NCBI RefSeq assembly: GCF_020080835.1
Contig: NC_058159.1
Coordinates: forward strand, 13,138,101-13,202,100
Source: Cotesia glomerata
Taxonomy: Eukaryota > Arthropoda > Insecta > Hymenoptera > Braconidae
Direction of reading: 5' to 3'
Length of the DNA: 64,000 nt
The notes under the pieces were generated by a model that was not told the DNA's origin, searched no databases, and worked only from the letters and a program-made list of their open reading frames with translations. Both the position numbers and the translations under genes were made by a program. Each line of letters starts with the position of its first letter. Positions within the stretch are counted from its first letter, which is position 1. Below are positions 24,172 to 34,819 of the stretch, one piece after another.

Positions 24172-26333
24172 TCTATATATATATATAAGAGATTTCCACC
24201 TATATATTGACTCATCACGATATCTCTGAAACCATAAAGCGTAGAGACTTGAAATTTGGTAGGAATATTTCTTTCGCCGTGTAAAGGTCAGCTAAGAACG
24301 GATTTTACGAAATTCCACCTACAAGTGGGTTTGCGGGGGCGTTGACAATGGAAAATTCCCATTTTTAAACTATAGCTCCTATTGACTCCAAATTTGGCAG
24401 GAATCTCCTATATGTGATGTAGAAATGATCTAAGAGCGGATTTTATGACAATCTACTCCCAATATGGATTGCGGGGGTGGGCGTTAACAATGAAAATTTA
24501 AAATTTCCGAGCTATAGCTCCTAGAGAATCCTAATTTTGTATGAATTTTTTGTTAGTGATGTAAAAATAATTTATAAACGAATTTAACGATATCCTACTC
24601 CACAAGGGGTTGCGGGGGTGGGTGTTAATAATGAAAATTTTAAATTTCAGAGCTGTAGCTCCTATAGGCTCCAAATTTGGTAAGAATCTGCTCTATGTGA
24701 TGTATAAATGATTCAAGAGTGGATTTAATGACAGCCTACTCCCAATACGGATTGTGGGGGTGGGTATTAACAATGACAATTTTTAATTTTCAAGCTATAG
24801 CTCCTACAGACTCCAATTAAGTAGGAATTTTTTCTAAGAGATGTAGAAATAATATACGAACGAATTTTTAGATACCTCACAGGAGTTTGCGGGGGTGGAT
24901 GTTAACAATGAAAATTTTTAATTTCCAAGCTATAGCTCTTATAGACTCCAAATTTGGTAAGAATCTTCTATGTGATGTAGAAATAATCTAAGAGCGGATT
25001 TTACGACGAATCACCCCCAATAAGGATTGCGGGGGTGGGTGTTGACAAAAAAAAATCTTAATTTCCAAAACATAGCTTCTAAAAAGCGTAAATTTGGTAG
25101 GAATCTTTTATTTGTCATGTAGAGATCATCTCAAAACGGATTTCAATAAATTCTACTTCCGACAGGGATTGCGGGGGTGGGTGTTAGAATTTGAAATTTC
25201 CATTTCCAAACTGTAACTTCTACAAACTTGAAATTAGGTAGGAATCATTCATTTGTCATGAGATCACCTCAAAACGGATCCCAAAAAATTCTACTTCCGA
25301 TAGGGATTGTGGGGGTGGGTGTCAAAATCTAAAATTTTTATTTCCAAACTGTAACTCCTGCAGATTCTAAATTTGGTAGGAATCTTTGTGTACGATGTCA
25401 AGTTCAGCTGAGAATGGATTTTCTCGAATTCTAACCCCAAAAGGGATGGTGGGGGCGTTAACAATGAAAATTTCTCATTTCCAATCGATAGTTTTTATAG
25501 ACTCGAAGTTTTGTTGAAATCTTTTATTTATAATGTAGAAATTATCTCGAATAGGATCTTACGAAATTCCTCCCCCACATAGAAGTGCGGGAGTAATAAT
25601 TGTCAAAAAATTCATATTCTTTAAATACAGTTCCTACAAATATAAAATTTGATAGAATCTGAAGAGAAACAGGCAAATACCGGGATGGCCTCCAAGGTCA
25701 ACGGATTTAAATATTTTTCTTTCTTAATAGTGATATTTTCTTACAACAATCGTCTCTTTGGCAGCGGCAAAAAAGTCGACTAAGAATTTTACATACATTT
25801 TTTTTTGCTGATCACATAACCGATGAATTGTTCTTATTACGGGATCGCGAAAATGTAACAGATTAAAAGCATTGCATTTTCTAAACACATGAGATATAGA
25901 AAAAAAATTTGGCTACTCATTTTAAGAAAATTCGTAAAAAACAAGTACAAATAATTTTCTATATATAATTGATGTTACGGAAGAAATTTTAATTAACAGC
26001 AAATTCGTCACAATTTAAGTTAGGCAGATTTCAACTTCACTTATGAGACCTGCAATTACTTTAACTAAAACTTACAATGCTCATTTAAAATTTTTTTTCT
26101 TCGTGTCAATTAATATTCATTTTTGGAAGAAAGCCACGGGAATGTTATAGTGATTGCACATTGAAAGTTACAATGAATTTTAGCTAGAATAATCATGTGG
26201 ACACAATATACAGACCAATTTGATGGAATTTGGAATCTGTGCAAGTCAAAACAATCTTCCAATTAAATTTCAAATCTAGATCTAAAAATACAATTCTTTA
26301 AAGCGCCCAGCGGAGCGGGCGGGTAACAGCTAG
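24172..26333 (+). mobile_element. Non-autonomous Helitron
   Basis: It starts TCTATATATATATAAG right after an A. It ends with a GC hairpin (CGCCCAGC GGA GCGGGCG), a short spacer and CTAG, right before a T. There is no target duplication. Copy A of the host element gives the uninterrupted site (CCCA then TCTAATG). These are the defining marks of Helitron ends and A/T insertion. No Rep/helicase ORF is present, so it must move in trans. Most of its length is a tandem array (about 24230-25655). Confidence 0.9.
24230..25655. repeat. ~140-bp tandem array inside the Helitron
   Basis: About ten units are marked by GGATTGCGGGGGTGGGTGTT-like words near 24327, 24468, 24607, 24748, 24887, 25023, 25165, 25301, 25440 and 25585, at spacings of 136-145 bp. 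Each unit also carries AGCTATAGCTCCTA and AAATTTGGTAGGAATC. The units are diverged from one another. Confidence 0.85.
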
Positions 26334-26675
26334 TCTATTATAAGATTAGCATGCATCCTTATATTATTTAGTCTCTGGCCGTCCGCTTTTTACATAAGAA
26401 AAAAGTTAAAATCTAAAAATCAGGGTCGCTATAGTTTGTGCTGATTATTTTTAATAATTTTAAATAGAAATTATAAAGATAATTAATAATAATCAAGTAA
26501 TACGCGTAATAAAAAGCATGAACTACTATTATAAAATATCATATAGAAAAAAAATCAAAATAAATTTGAAAAAAAATTTGTAACCTCAAAAAACCGTTCT
26601 GCTTACGGTATGTACACACTCGGTAGTCTGGCTTGAGAACGGAACTTGGCGCCAGACTCTATCGAGTCTGTTGAT

Positions 26676-28317
26676 TTTTTCATTTTTCTATTTTATATCT
26701 TTTTGTAAAGAAAAAAAAAATTTTTTTTTCCTTAATAGTCTTATGAACGTGGACTTGGCGCGATTTTTTTACAGTGAAACTGTTTTTGTTCGGATTATAA
26801 TTACTATTATTGTTGTTGTTATTATGATTACCAATATTATTTATTGTTATTATGATATTGTTGTTAGTAAATGACACAATGTATCAAACGCATAGTTATG
26901 TTACGTATTATCAAGAGATTAAGATTATTATTTAAAACCCGCCGAATTGAATGACAGTGCCATCTACAAGCAACAACCATGAGATTATAGAATGTACACT
27001 ATCTTCAATGAAAATTCCCCAGACACTGAACAGCTGGTTTATCTCAAGAAAGTAGAACTCGAACAACGTTTAGTCTGTTGTGTAATTAGACTGGTTAATA
27101 AATATTATGTAAGAAATATCATCGTTTCAAACTTCGCTCAATTAACAAGTAGTGCCACCTACAGGCAACAATCATCAAGACGTTTGTAGTATCTGTACAT
27201 TGCTCGAACAGAATTACTCAGATCTTGATCAGCTGACTTTTCCGAAGAAAGCAAAATCAAACAATTCTAGCTCTTTTAAGTATTGACTTTAGGTAATAAA
27301 TGCAATTGAATTAAAAGAAAATATATTTAGAAAAATACATATGGAAAGTTATTTAATAATTAATTCTAGGGATTTTATATTAAAAAAAATATTTTAACAT
27401 TTTTTGTTTTTAAAAAAATTTTTAATTCAAAGTTTGTGTTTTTCCCGCGGAAATTGAATGTTTATAAAGTTTCAATATAAATCATTTACAGTATCACTTT
27501 TCGTACAATATCGAGCAGCATTGATGAAATTTTATATTAATAAGCCGCGAACATTCTTTAGCTTAGATTGATAAACTAAATTATCAATTGTAAGCTTTTA
27601 ATTTTACATATATTCTAAAAAAATTTTTATATTTTTGTAGTTGTGATAGTTGTAAATTTAAATTTAATACTTTAATACTTAATAATTTAAAAACAATATC
27701 AATAATAATAATAATAATAAATCGTATTATCAATTTATTTTTACCATTATAAATATTTTTAGTATTATCCATATTGTCATTGTTGATATTGTCGTTATTA
27801 TAATTATTATTATTTTCATTATTATTTATTGTCAATATCATATTGTTGTTAGTAAACATCACAATTCGTAAACTTATGAATAATATTCGTATTTTGTAAG
27901 AAATATCATCGTTTCAAACTTCGCTTAATTAACAACTAGTGCCACCTACAGGCAACAATCATCAAGACGTTTGTAGTATCTGTACATTGCTCGAACAGAA
28001 TTACTCAGATCTTGATCAGCTGACTTTTCCGAAGAAAGCAAAATCAAACAATTCTAGCTCTTTTAAGTATTGACTTTAGGTAATAAATGCAATTGAATTA
28101 AAAGAAAATATATTTAGAAAAATACATATGGAAAGTTATTTAATAATTAATTCTAGGGATTTTATATTAAAAAAAATTTTTAACATTATTTGTTATTAAA
28201 AAAATTAGGAAAACGGTTGACCCTGAAGGCCATCCCTGCAACTTCCCGCTAATTCCATACTTAGGTGCTAGAGATTTGATAAGACACTATTTTTTGAATT
28301 TTTAAACCGCGATATAG
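26676..28317. repeat. Orphan foldback arm and a duplicated ~290-bp block
   Basis: 26690-26794 is a single right-hand foldback arm ending in GTTTTTGTTCGG, without a left arm. About 27109-27400 and about 27896-28190 are near-identical direct repeats 787 bp apart, containing GTGCCACCTACAGGCAACAA. Trinucleotide-rich stretches precede each. About 28200-28265 is another copy of the AACGGTTGACC repeat with the empty MITE site. No gene is seen. Confidence 0.65.
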
Positions 28318-28593
28318 TGTGTTTGAGCGCGCTATAGTATGTGCTGATAAAATTTAATAATTTCAAGTAAATAAATTGTTATAAGTGAATATTAATTAAT
28401 TAATACGGTAAAATTAATTATGACCCACTGTTATAATATACAAATTAGTGAAAAAAAGTACCGTATAATTAAATAAAATTATACAACCTCAAAAAACCGT
28501 TCTGCTTACTGTAAACACATTCGGTAGTCTGGCGCTCCGTTTGCAACGGGATTTTTGAACGAAACTTGGCGCCAGATTCTACCGAATCTGTAG
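28318..28593 (+). mobile_element. Foldback-hairpin element, copy D (5'-truncated)
   Basis: It matches the 3' half of copies A and B, from GCTATAGTATGTGCTGAT to the terminal hairpin. It ends CTGTAG, followed by AT. Confidence 0.7.
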
Positions 28594-28720
28594 ATCAGAG
28601 CTCTACCTACATGTGGCTACTGACATTCTGTTGCTTAAGTTGTTGTTTATTATGTCTATCTAGGTCTAAAGGTACCGCAATCTGAGTGATATGAACCTAG
28701 TAATATACAGGCCTGTTGTA

Positions 28721-28841
28721 GGGTGCGTTCGCGTTGGACACTTTCGCGCTGTAAGCACATGTATATAGATATCGATCACCGTATAATGTGCTATATGAAG
28801 TGGTGCTGAAAGCGTTCAAAGCGTCCAACGTGAATGCAGCC
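28721..28841. mobile_element. Short Harbinger-like MITE
   Basis: The ends GGGTGCGTTCGCGTTGGAC and an imperfect reverse complement (GTCCAACGTGAATGCAGCC) bound 121 bp. The flanking trinucleotides are GTA and ATA. The GGGTGCGTTC start resembles the Harbinger element at 43255. No ORF is present. Confidence 0.6.
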
Positions 28842-29069
28842 ATAGTATATTTGTATATGTCCGATTTCGTTTAGTAACAGAGTTATTGTTATTATTTTAT
28901 TATTATATTATGTTCCTGTATATTACTATCATATTATATTAATTATTAAAATAATAATAAATTTCTGTATTAATTATTAATAATAATAAATTTCTGTATA
29001 CGTTATTACGTTCCATAGTATGATACAGCCGTATTGTATCTATCTATAATTAATCCCGTTCTACATAGT

Positions 29070-29497
29070 ACGTTCACGTGCTATAGTTAATTGCGTGCTA
29101 TAGTAAAACCTGCTCTTTTCTCATCAAAAAATATCCAGGATCTAAAAAACGGCGTTGCTATAGTTTCTGCTAGTGAATTTATCGAATTTTAATTAAAAAA
29201 ATAATGACTAGTGGACTATAAATTAATTAAATTAGCAATTCACACCATATAGAATACATATTTATTATCAATTGCATCAAACAGTCAGTTAAGGTGGTTT
29301 AATAATTTTCAAACCTCACAAAACCGTTCTGCTTACGGTAAACACATTCAGTAGTCTGGCGCTCCGTTTACAACGGGATTTTTGAACGGACCTTGGTGCC
29401 AGATTCTACCGAATCTGTGGACATTCAGTAGTCTGGCGCTCCGTTTACAACGGGATTTTTGAACGGACCTTGGCGCCAGATTCTACCGAATCTGTGG
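29070..29497 (+). mobile_element. Foldback-hairpin element, copy E, with doubled terminal hairpin
   Basis: The diverged 3' body and terminal hairpin of the family are present. The last 77 bp occur twice in tandem (29344-29420 and 29421-29497) with a single visible difference. It is followed by AT and then directly by the resumption of the solo LTR. Confidence 0.72.
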
Positions 29498-30423
29498 ATT
29501 TATAATTACTGGAAATTCCCAAGGAAAAACTTATAAAAACTTTTAGTACTGTCCAGTTAGTTTAGACATGCTAAGAAAAAATTTCTTTGTTAAAATAAAC
29601 CTACGTTAATTGTAATGGTCACTTAGGATAAGATGCCGAACGTTTTGGAAATACTCTTTACAATGCTGGGAAAACCCGGAGATCTTTATTTATTACTCTT
29701 TTTATTGTCATAATTCTTGAAGTAACTTATTTTCCAAAACGTTCGCTTAAAAAAGGGATTGCTCGAGTACTCAAGACTAGGTCATAAAAACCAGGCATCC
29801 ATGCGGGTTGCATATAGTCTGGGAATGTCGAGTCGCCGTGACGTCATCGCAGCATAGTCCCATTTTTGCCAACTCGAGAAGGGATGCTTGCTGAAGACAG
29901 GAGTCGCAGAGGCGCACGCAACTACCCTCACTACCCTCTGGGACTCTCCCACTCCAAAGGTACGAACATCTCAATCAGAGGAGTCGAAAACCAAGGAACA
30001 AAAAGACACTTATCAAAAAGCAAGACTGTAGTACACTACGCAAATTTTCCTTTTTCGAAATTATTGTCGGTACTTTTTATTTTGTAACCTATTGAATAAT
30101 AAATAATAGATTTGCGCGCAAGGCAAATCTAAATTAAACTAGAATAATCTGAGCGTTTTAAATTCATTAAATATTTATATTATTTATTTTAAATCATTCA
30201 AATTTAAAACTACTCTCCCGCCTTAATGTATTTACTGCGAGTTGAACGTCCTACCGCGTTCCAACGGGCGAATTAAAGGAACTCAACAAATTTACTATAG
30301 CCAATTTAGGGCTATACAACAGTGGATAGAATTAATTCACATAGTGTTGTATAGCGCTCATCATTACACCGCACCCCTTGTGCTACATCGGATAGAAACA
30401 GTCAAGTGGTTGTTGAAGAAGCG

Positions 30424-31533
30424 ATGGACACTGGAGCCGAAGGTGACGGAGAATCAGTCGCTGAAGAAGAAAGTGAAACTATCACAACGGCAGAGACTGA
30501 ATCCTTTGACCAAGACGGCCGCAACTTGAGGAAGTTGAAAAGAAAAACTCGTTCTCCCGAAGGCGGAGCTTTTCATACTCCCAAGAAGCTGAAAGACCTT
30601 GGACCTGGTCATCCCATCAAGAAGCAGGAAGTGGTTATGGATCTTCCACAAAACTCTGGTGAACAGAACAAGAAGCCAGGCTGGGAAAAGGTGCAGTCCA
30701 GAAAGGACAAGAAGAAGGAGCGCCAGAAACTGCTCCCAGAAAAACCTCTGGTGCCTCCACCGAAGCCGAACCAGAAGCCAAGAAGAACAGCAACGAGACC
30801 GGAGGCACTTATTATCCGTCCAGCGAACAAAGATAAGTATTCTGAAATACTTACACGGATCAAGGCGAACGTTCGCCCGGATCAGGTCCGCAACACAGTC
30901 GAGAAGATACGCAGGACCGCGACAGGGAACATTCTCATCACGCTGTCGGAAGGCAGTAGTGATAGAGGTAAAGACCTGCAGAAGACTATCGCGGGAATAC
31001 TTAAGGAGGACGCAAATGTCATTAGTACAGGACCTGAAGAAGACCTGGAAATTCGCGATATTGACGATACTATAACTAAAGATGACATTCTAACAGCTTT
31101 ACAAGAGGCAGCTGGAAACGATTGTGGTATAACAGTAGAGGCCATTAAAATTCGTAAGGTCTTACGTAGCAGAACACAAATTGCGTCGGTGACTCTGGCA
31201 GCAACGGTAGCGCAGAAAGTGGTAGGAGAACACGGCAAGATTAGGATCGGCTGGACTAATTGTCGTATTAGAACAGTACTAAGACCAGTCCGATGTTATA
31301 AATGCTGGCATTTTGGACACCGTGCGGTTCAGTGCACAAGTGAAGACGACCGCTCCAAACTTTGCATTAAATGTGGAATAGAGGGACACAAAATCGCCGA
31401 ATGTAATGAGACTGCTAAATGCGCACTGTGTGCGGATCAACCTGGTACAGAGAATAACGCCCATCATGCCAGCACAAGCAGATGCCCAGTATACCAAGAG
31501 GCACTCAAGAAGATAACTGATAAACGAAAATGA
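30424..31533 (+). CDS. R1-clade ORF1 (Gag-like, zinc knuckles)
   Basis: This is a nucleic-acid-binding protein of the retrotransposon RNP. The reading frame is open from about 30355, and I take the ATG at 30424 as start because the frame upstream has no other ATG. The N-terminal half is charged and rich in Lys/Glu/Pro. The C-terminus has three Cys/His knuckles: CYKCWHFGHRAVQC, CIKCGIEGHKIAEC, and CALC followed by HHASTSRC. This arrangement is typical of R1/I-group ORF1. Its stop TGA overlaps the ATG of ORF2 (ATGA at 31530-31533), suggesting coupled reinitiation. The frame is intact, about 369 residues. Confidence 0.88.
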   Translation: MDTGAEGDGESVAEEESETITTAETESFDQDGRNLRKLKRKTRSPEGGAFHTPKKLKDLGPGHPIKKQEVVMDLPQNSGEQNKKPGWEKVQSRKDKKKERQKLLPEKPLVPPPKPNQKPRRTATRPEALIIRPANKDKYSEILTRIKANVRPDQVRNTVEKIRRTATGNILITLSEGSSDRGKDLQKTIAGILKEDANVISTGPEEDLEIRDIDDTITKDDILTALQEAAGNDCGITVEAIKIRKVLRSRTQIASVTLAATVAQKVVGEHGKIRIGWTNCRIRTVLRPVRCYKCWHFGHRAVQCTSEDDRSKLCIKCGIEGHKIAECNETAKCALCADQPGTENNAHHASTSRCPVYQEALKKITDKRK

Positions 31534-31764
31534 GAATACTGCAGCTAAACATCAACCACTGTGAGGCGGCACATGATTTGCTCATGCAGACAGTACGTGA
31601 ACAGAAGCTTGACCTTGTGCTTATATCGGAACCGTATAAACACCTCGGCGGCCAACCATGGGAAACTGACTGCACCACAAAAGCTGTCATATGGTCCTGT
31701 CGCAAGCTCCCCTTCCAGAGTGTCGTTAACAATGGCAGCGCCGGCTTTGTATCAGCATCGGTAG

Positions 31765-33330
31765 TGCAACATAGATATCGTCATGGCGACCCCAGGAACC
31801 CAACACTATCTCAAGATTTATTTTAGTATTATATGCATTATTTAATTTGTTTATTTAGTTAACTTTGTTTAAAGTGTATTTTATTATTTTTGTTATTCGT
31901 GTGACGCACCCGGCGAATTGGGTATGTTATGCCGGCTGAGCCGGCGCAGGAGGGCATTAAAGAGCCGAAATTTATTGTTTATTTATATCTTTTGTCATTG
32001 TTTTTTTTAAATGGTTAACTAAAGACCATATATAGGTATAAACCTATATGAAATTTGGAATTCTGCCGATAATATCCGACGAAGGAAAATTATTTTGCCC
32101 CGCGCATATCGTTTTTTGGTCATAACGAGGATTGTTTATTACAATTATTGTTAAGTATTTATGATTTTTGTTTAATTTTGGTATGCGCTAAATGTCCGCC
32201 AGGATAGGCTCGAATTTTGGAGAATCCAAAATCGTAACAATTGGCCTGGAGAACGCCGTGTAAATTATTTTAGTGCGCCGTAGGATGGCTGTAAGAACGC
32301 CACAATTATTCTGTCCCGGGCAAAAATTAGTGAGGAAAATAATTTTGTGCAAAATCAATTATTGAAAATGAAATTTCGAAATTAAAAACTTAGAATTAAT
32401 TGACGTTTATCGAGCTTCCAAACCTGGCGATAGGTGTCTAAAACGATCCTTCCGTTTCGTTGCAAGTGACTTTTTGGAAAAATGATAAAGTCCCAAATTT
32501 ATCGCGGAAAAGGGATCCAGTACCGCTGAGACGATTTTCCCCTGTGGAGGCTATCCAGAAGGGAAAAACGCTAAGGAACTCAAGTTACCCAGAGTACGAC
32601 TGTACCAAGGTAAGTGGAGCTCATCTCTTAAGGGTATTACGGACTCCCCGTACTCCGACCTTCTGTCAGGGTGCGGCAGGTGATCATAGTCGAATAGGAG
32701 GGATCGAGCTGGAGGCTATCCTCTCGATCCTTGGGGACGGCGATTAGGAGGTCGAGGAAGTCGGCTAGATACCTCAACTTCGGGGACCTGGGTGGCAGCA
32801 CCGCGGGAGAAGGGAGTTGGAGACTATCCTCTCGTTTCTCCGGGGGAATCCCGAGTAGGAAATTGACCCACTAGCGCCGCGAACTGGAGAACGCGATTTT
32901 TGGAAACCCCCAGACGGTCGGAAAAACAGAAAATGATCACACCAAAAACTCGGTAAGGCGGATTTCCATAGTACCATCAGTCGATAAAACAGGAAAATAC
33001 CGGGAAGCGCGGATTTGGACGAATGAGTGTGTCTACCATTTTGTAAAGGTGATAGAAGGTTTTTCTTTTCACCACGATGTTTAGTTATTGTTACTAAATA
33101 AAAGATTTCTATTGTTTCTTCTATTACGTTTTGTTCTGGTTTATTTGGACAATCCCCTTTTTGACCCTGGACATCGGCGAGCTCAAAATTCGAGCCGGGG
33201 ATTTATTGATATTGTCTAGTACGGTCTATTCTAGGATTTTTGGATCATGGAAACTGGACTCGAGTTAATTTAGTTAAATAGATAATAAAAGGGGCTAAAA
33301 TCCCTCTTATCACCAATTTTACCCGTTGCA
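31765..33330. mobile_element. Solo LTR (TGCAAC...GTTGCA) in the R1-clade ORF2
   Basis: This 1566-bp insert is bounded by TGCAAC and GTTGCA, with GTAG duplicated on each side (31761-31764 and 33331-33334). Removing insert and one GTAG rejoins the endonuclease frame exactly. It has no genes. TG...CA ends and a 4-bp duplication indicate an LTR retrotransposon (Gypsy- or BEL-like) reduced to a solo LTR by recombination. Confidence 0.85.
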
Positions 33331-34819
33331 GTAGATGGCATCCGTTTTTACAGCTGCTACGCACCACCTGGCCTCACTATTGTTGAATTCATGGACTTTC
33401 TGGATCGACTGACGGAGGACGCGAAGCAGTACTACCCAGTGGCAATAGCTGGAGACTTCAACGCCTGGGCAGTGGAATGGGGCAGCGAACACACCAACGC
33501 TCGAGGTAAAGAACTACTGGAAGCTTTTTCTACGTTAGATGTAGTATTGTTAAACATCGGCGATGCTCCGACGTACACTAAAGGAGACGCAAGTTCTATT
33601 GTGGATCTTACTTTTGTCAGCAGCAGCCTCATCAGAGGAAACTACGACTGGAAGGTGATGGAGATCTACACGGCCAGCGATCACAATGCGATTCTCTGGG
33701 AAGTATCAAAGGACCAGAATCCTAGAAGACCGGCTAAGAAACTTGACATCGTTGGGTGGAAAGTGAAATCCTTTGACCCAGGTGCTCTAGCAGCTGCCCT
33801 AAATAGTGAACCGCTTACTACTGGATCTGCAGAAGAAATGACCAAGGACTTGATGAAGAGAGTGACCCAGGCTTGCGACAGCTGCATGCCCCGTAAACGG
33901 GGCATGAACCAAAGACCTTCGGTGCACTGGTGGAACGAACACATCAGCTTCCTACGGAAAAAGTGTCTCAAGAAAAGAAGAATATCTCAGCGTGGTTATC
34001 GGCGGCCTGACTCAGCGGAACTAGTCGCAGAATACAAGAAAGCTCGTAGACATTTAAACAAAGCCATCAAGGATAGCAAGAAGAACTGCTGGAAAGAGCT
34101 AATCAACGAGGTGGACAAAGACTTGTGGGGTAGACCTTACAAGGTAGTCATGGCACACCTGAAATATCAGCCAATGCCGTCTCCTACGTGTCCTCAACTC
34201 TTACAAAAGATCGTGACTGCGCTGTTTCCACAACAGCGCGTTTTCAACTATCTGTTGACACAGGACGAACTGAATGATATTCCACCTGTCACGAAAGAAG
34301 AACTGATGGAAGCTTGTAACCGCGTCGGGAATAATAAAGCACCGGGATTGGACGGAATCCCTAATATTGCCTTGAAAACATCTATTAAAGCAGCGCCAGC
34401 GTTATTCCTCGACGTCTACAACATCTGCTTGAAGGAAGGAATTTTTCCTCGGAAGTGGGAACAACAACGGCTAGTACTACTTCCTAAAGGGAAAAAGCCA
34501 CCGGAAGAACCGTCATTCTATCGTCCACTCTGCATGCTGGATACAGCCGGTAAGATACTAGAACGTATAATCCACCAAAGGATAGAAGCAGTGGTCGATC
34601 CACTCTTAGCAGACAATCAGTACGGATTTCGGAAAAGACGATCAACCCTGGAGGCGATCAACCTGGTTGTCGGTATAGCCAAAGACGCAATCGCCGGTAC
34701 CAGATGGAAGGGGGAAAGAAGAAATATTGCCTGGTGGCAACTTTAGACATAAAAAATGCCTTCAACTCCGCCAACTGGGATTGCATCATGCAAGCCCTTC
34801 AAGAGATGAACGTACCAGG

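Larger units (their letters stand above)
22909..26673 (+). mobile_element. Foldback-plus-hairpin element, copy C, split by a Helitron
   Basis: The start CCGAACAAAAACAG at 22909 follows AT. Its foldback (22909-24003) is about twice as long as in copies A and B, with a different loop. The body runs 24004-24171 and resumes at 26334 after the Helitron. It ends at the diverged hairpin (CTGTTG) at 26673, again followed by AT. Removing the Helitron gives a body collinear with copy A. Confidence 0.72.
20691..30321. mobile_element. Solo LTR copy 1, expanded by nested insertions
   Basis: Segments 20691-20865, 22834-22908 and 29498-30321 are collinear with the intact LTR at 48814-49845. They start TGTTGTGAATCC and end CTATACAACA. 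The breaks are filled by a TIR element (20866-22833) and by a chain of foldback-hairpin elements with a Helitron (22909-29497). The flanks are GCGG on the left and GTGG on the right, probably a 4-bp duplication with one change. No internal retroviral-type genes lie between the pieces. Confidence 0.82.

Noticed and set aside
30599..31238. Other-frame ORFs of 84-158 codons over the R1-clade ORF1
   Set aside because: They are shadows of the ORF1 frame, which has the zinc knuckles.
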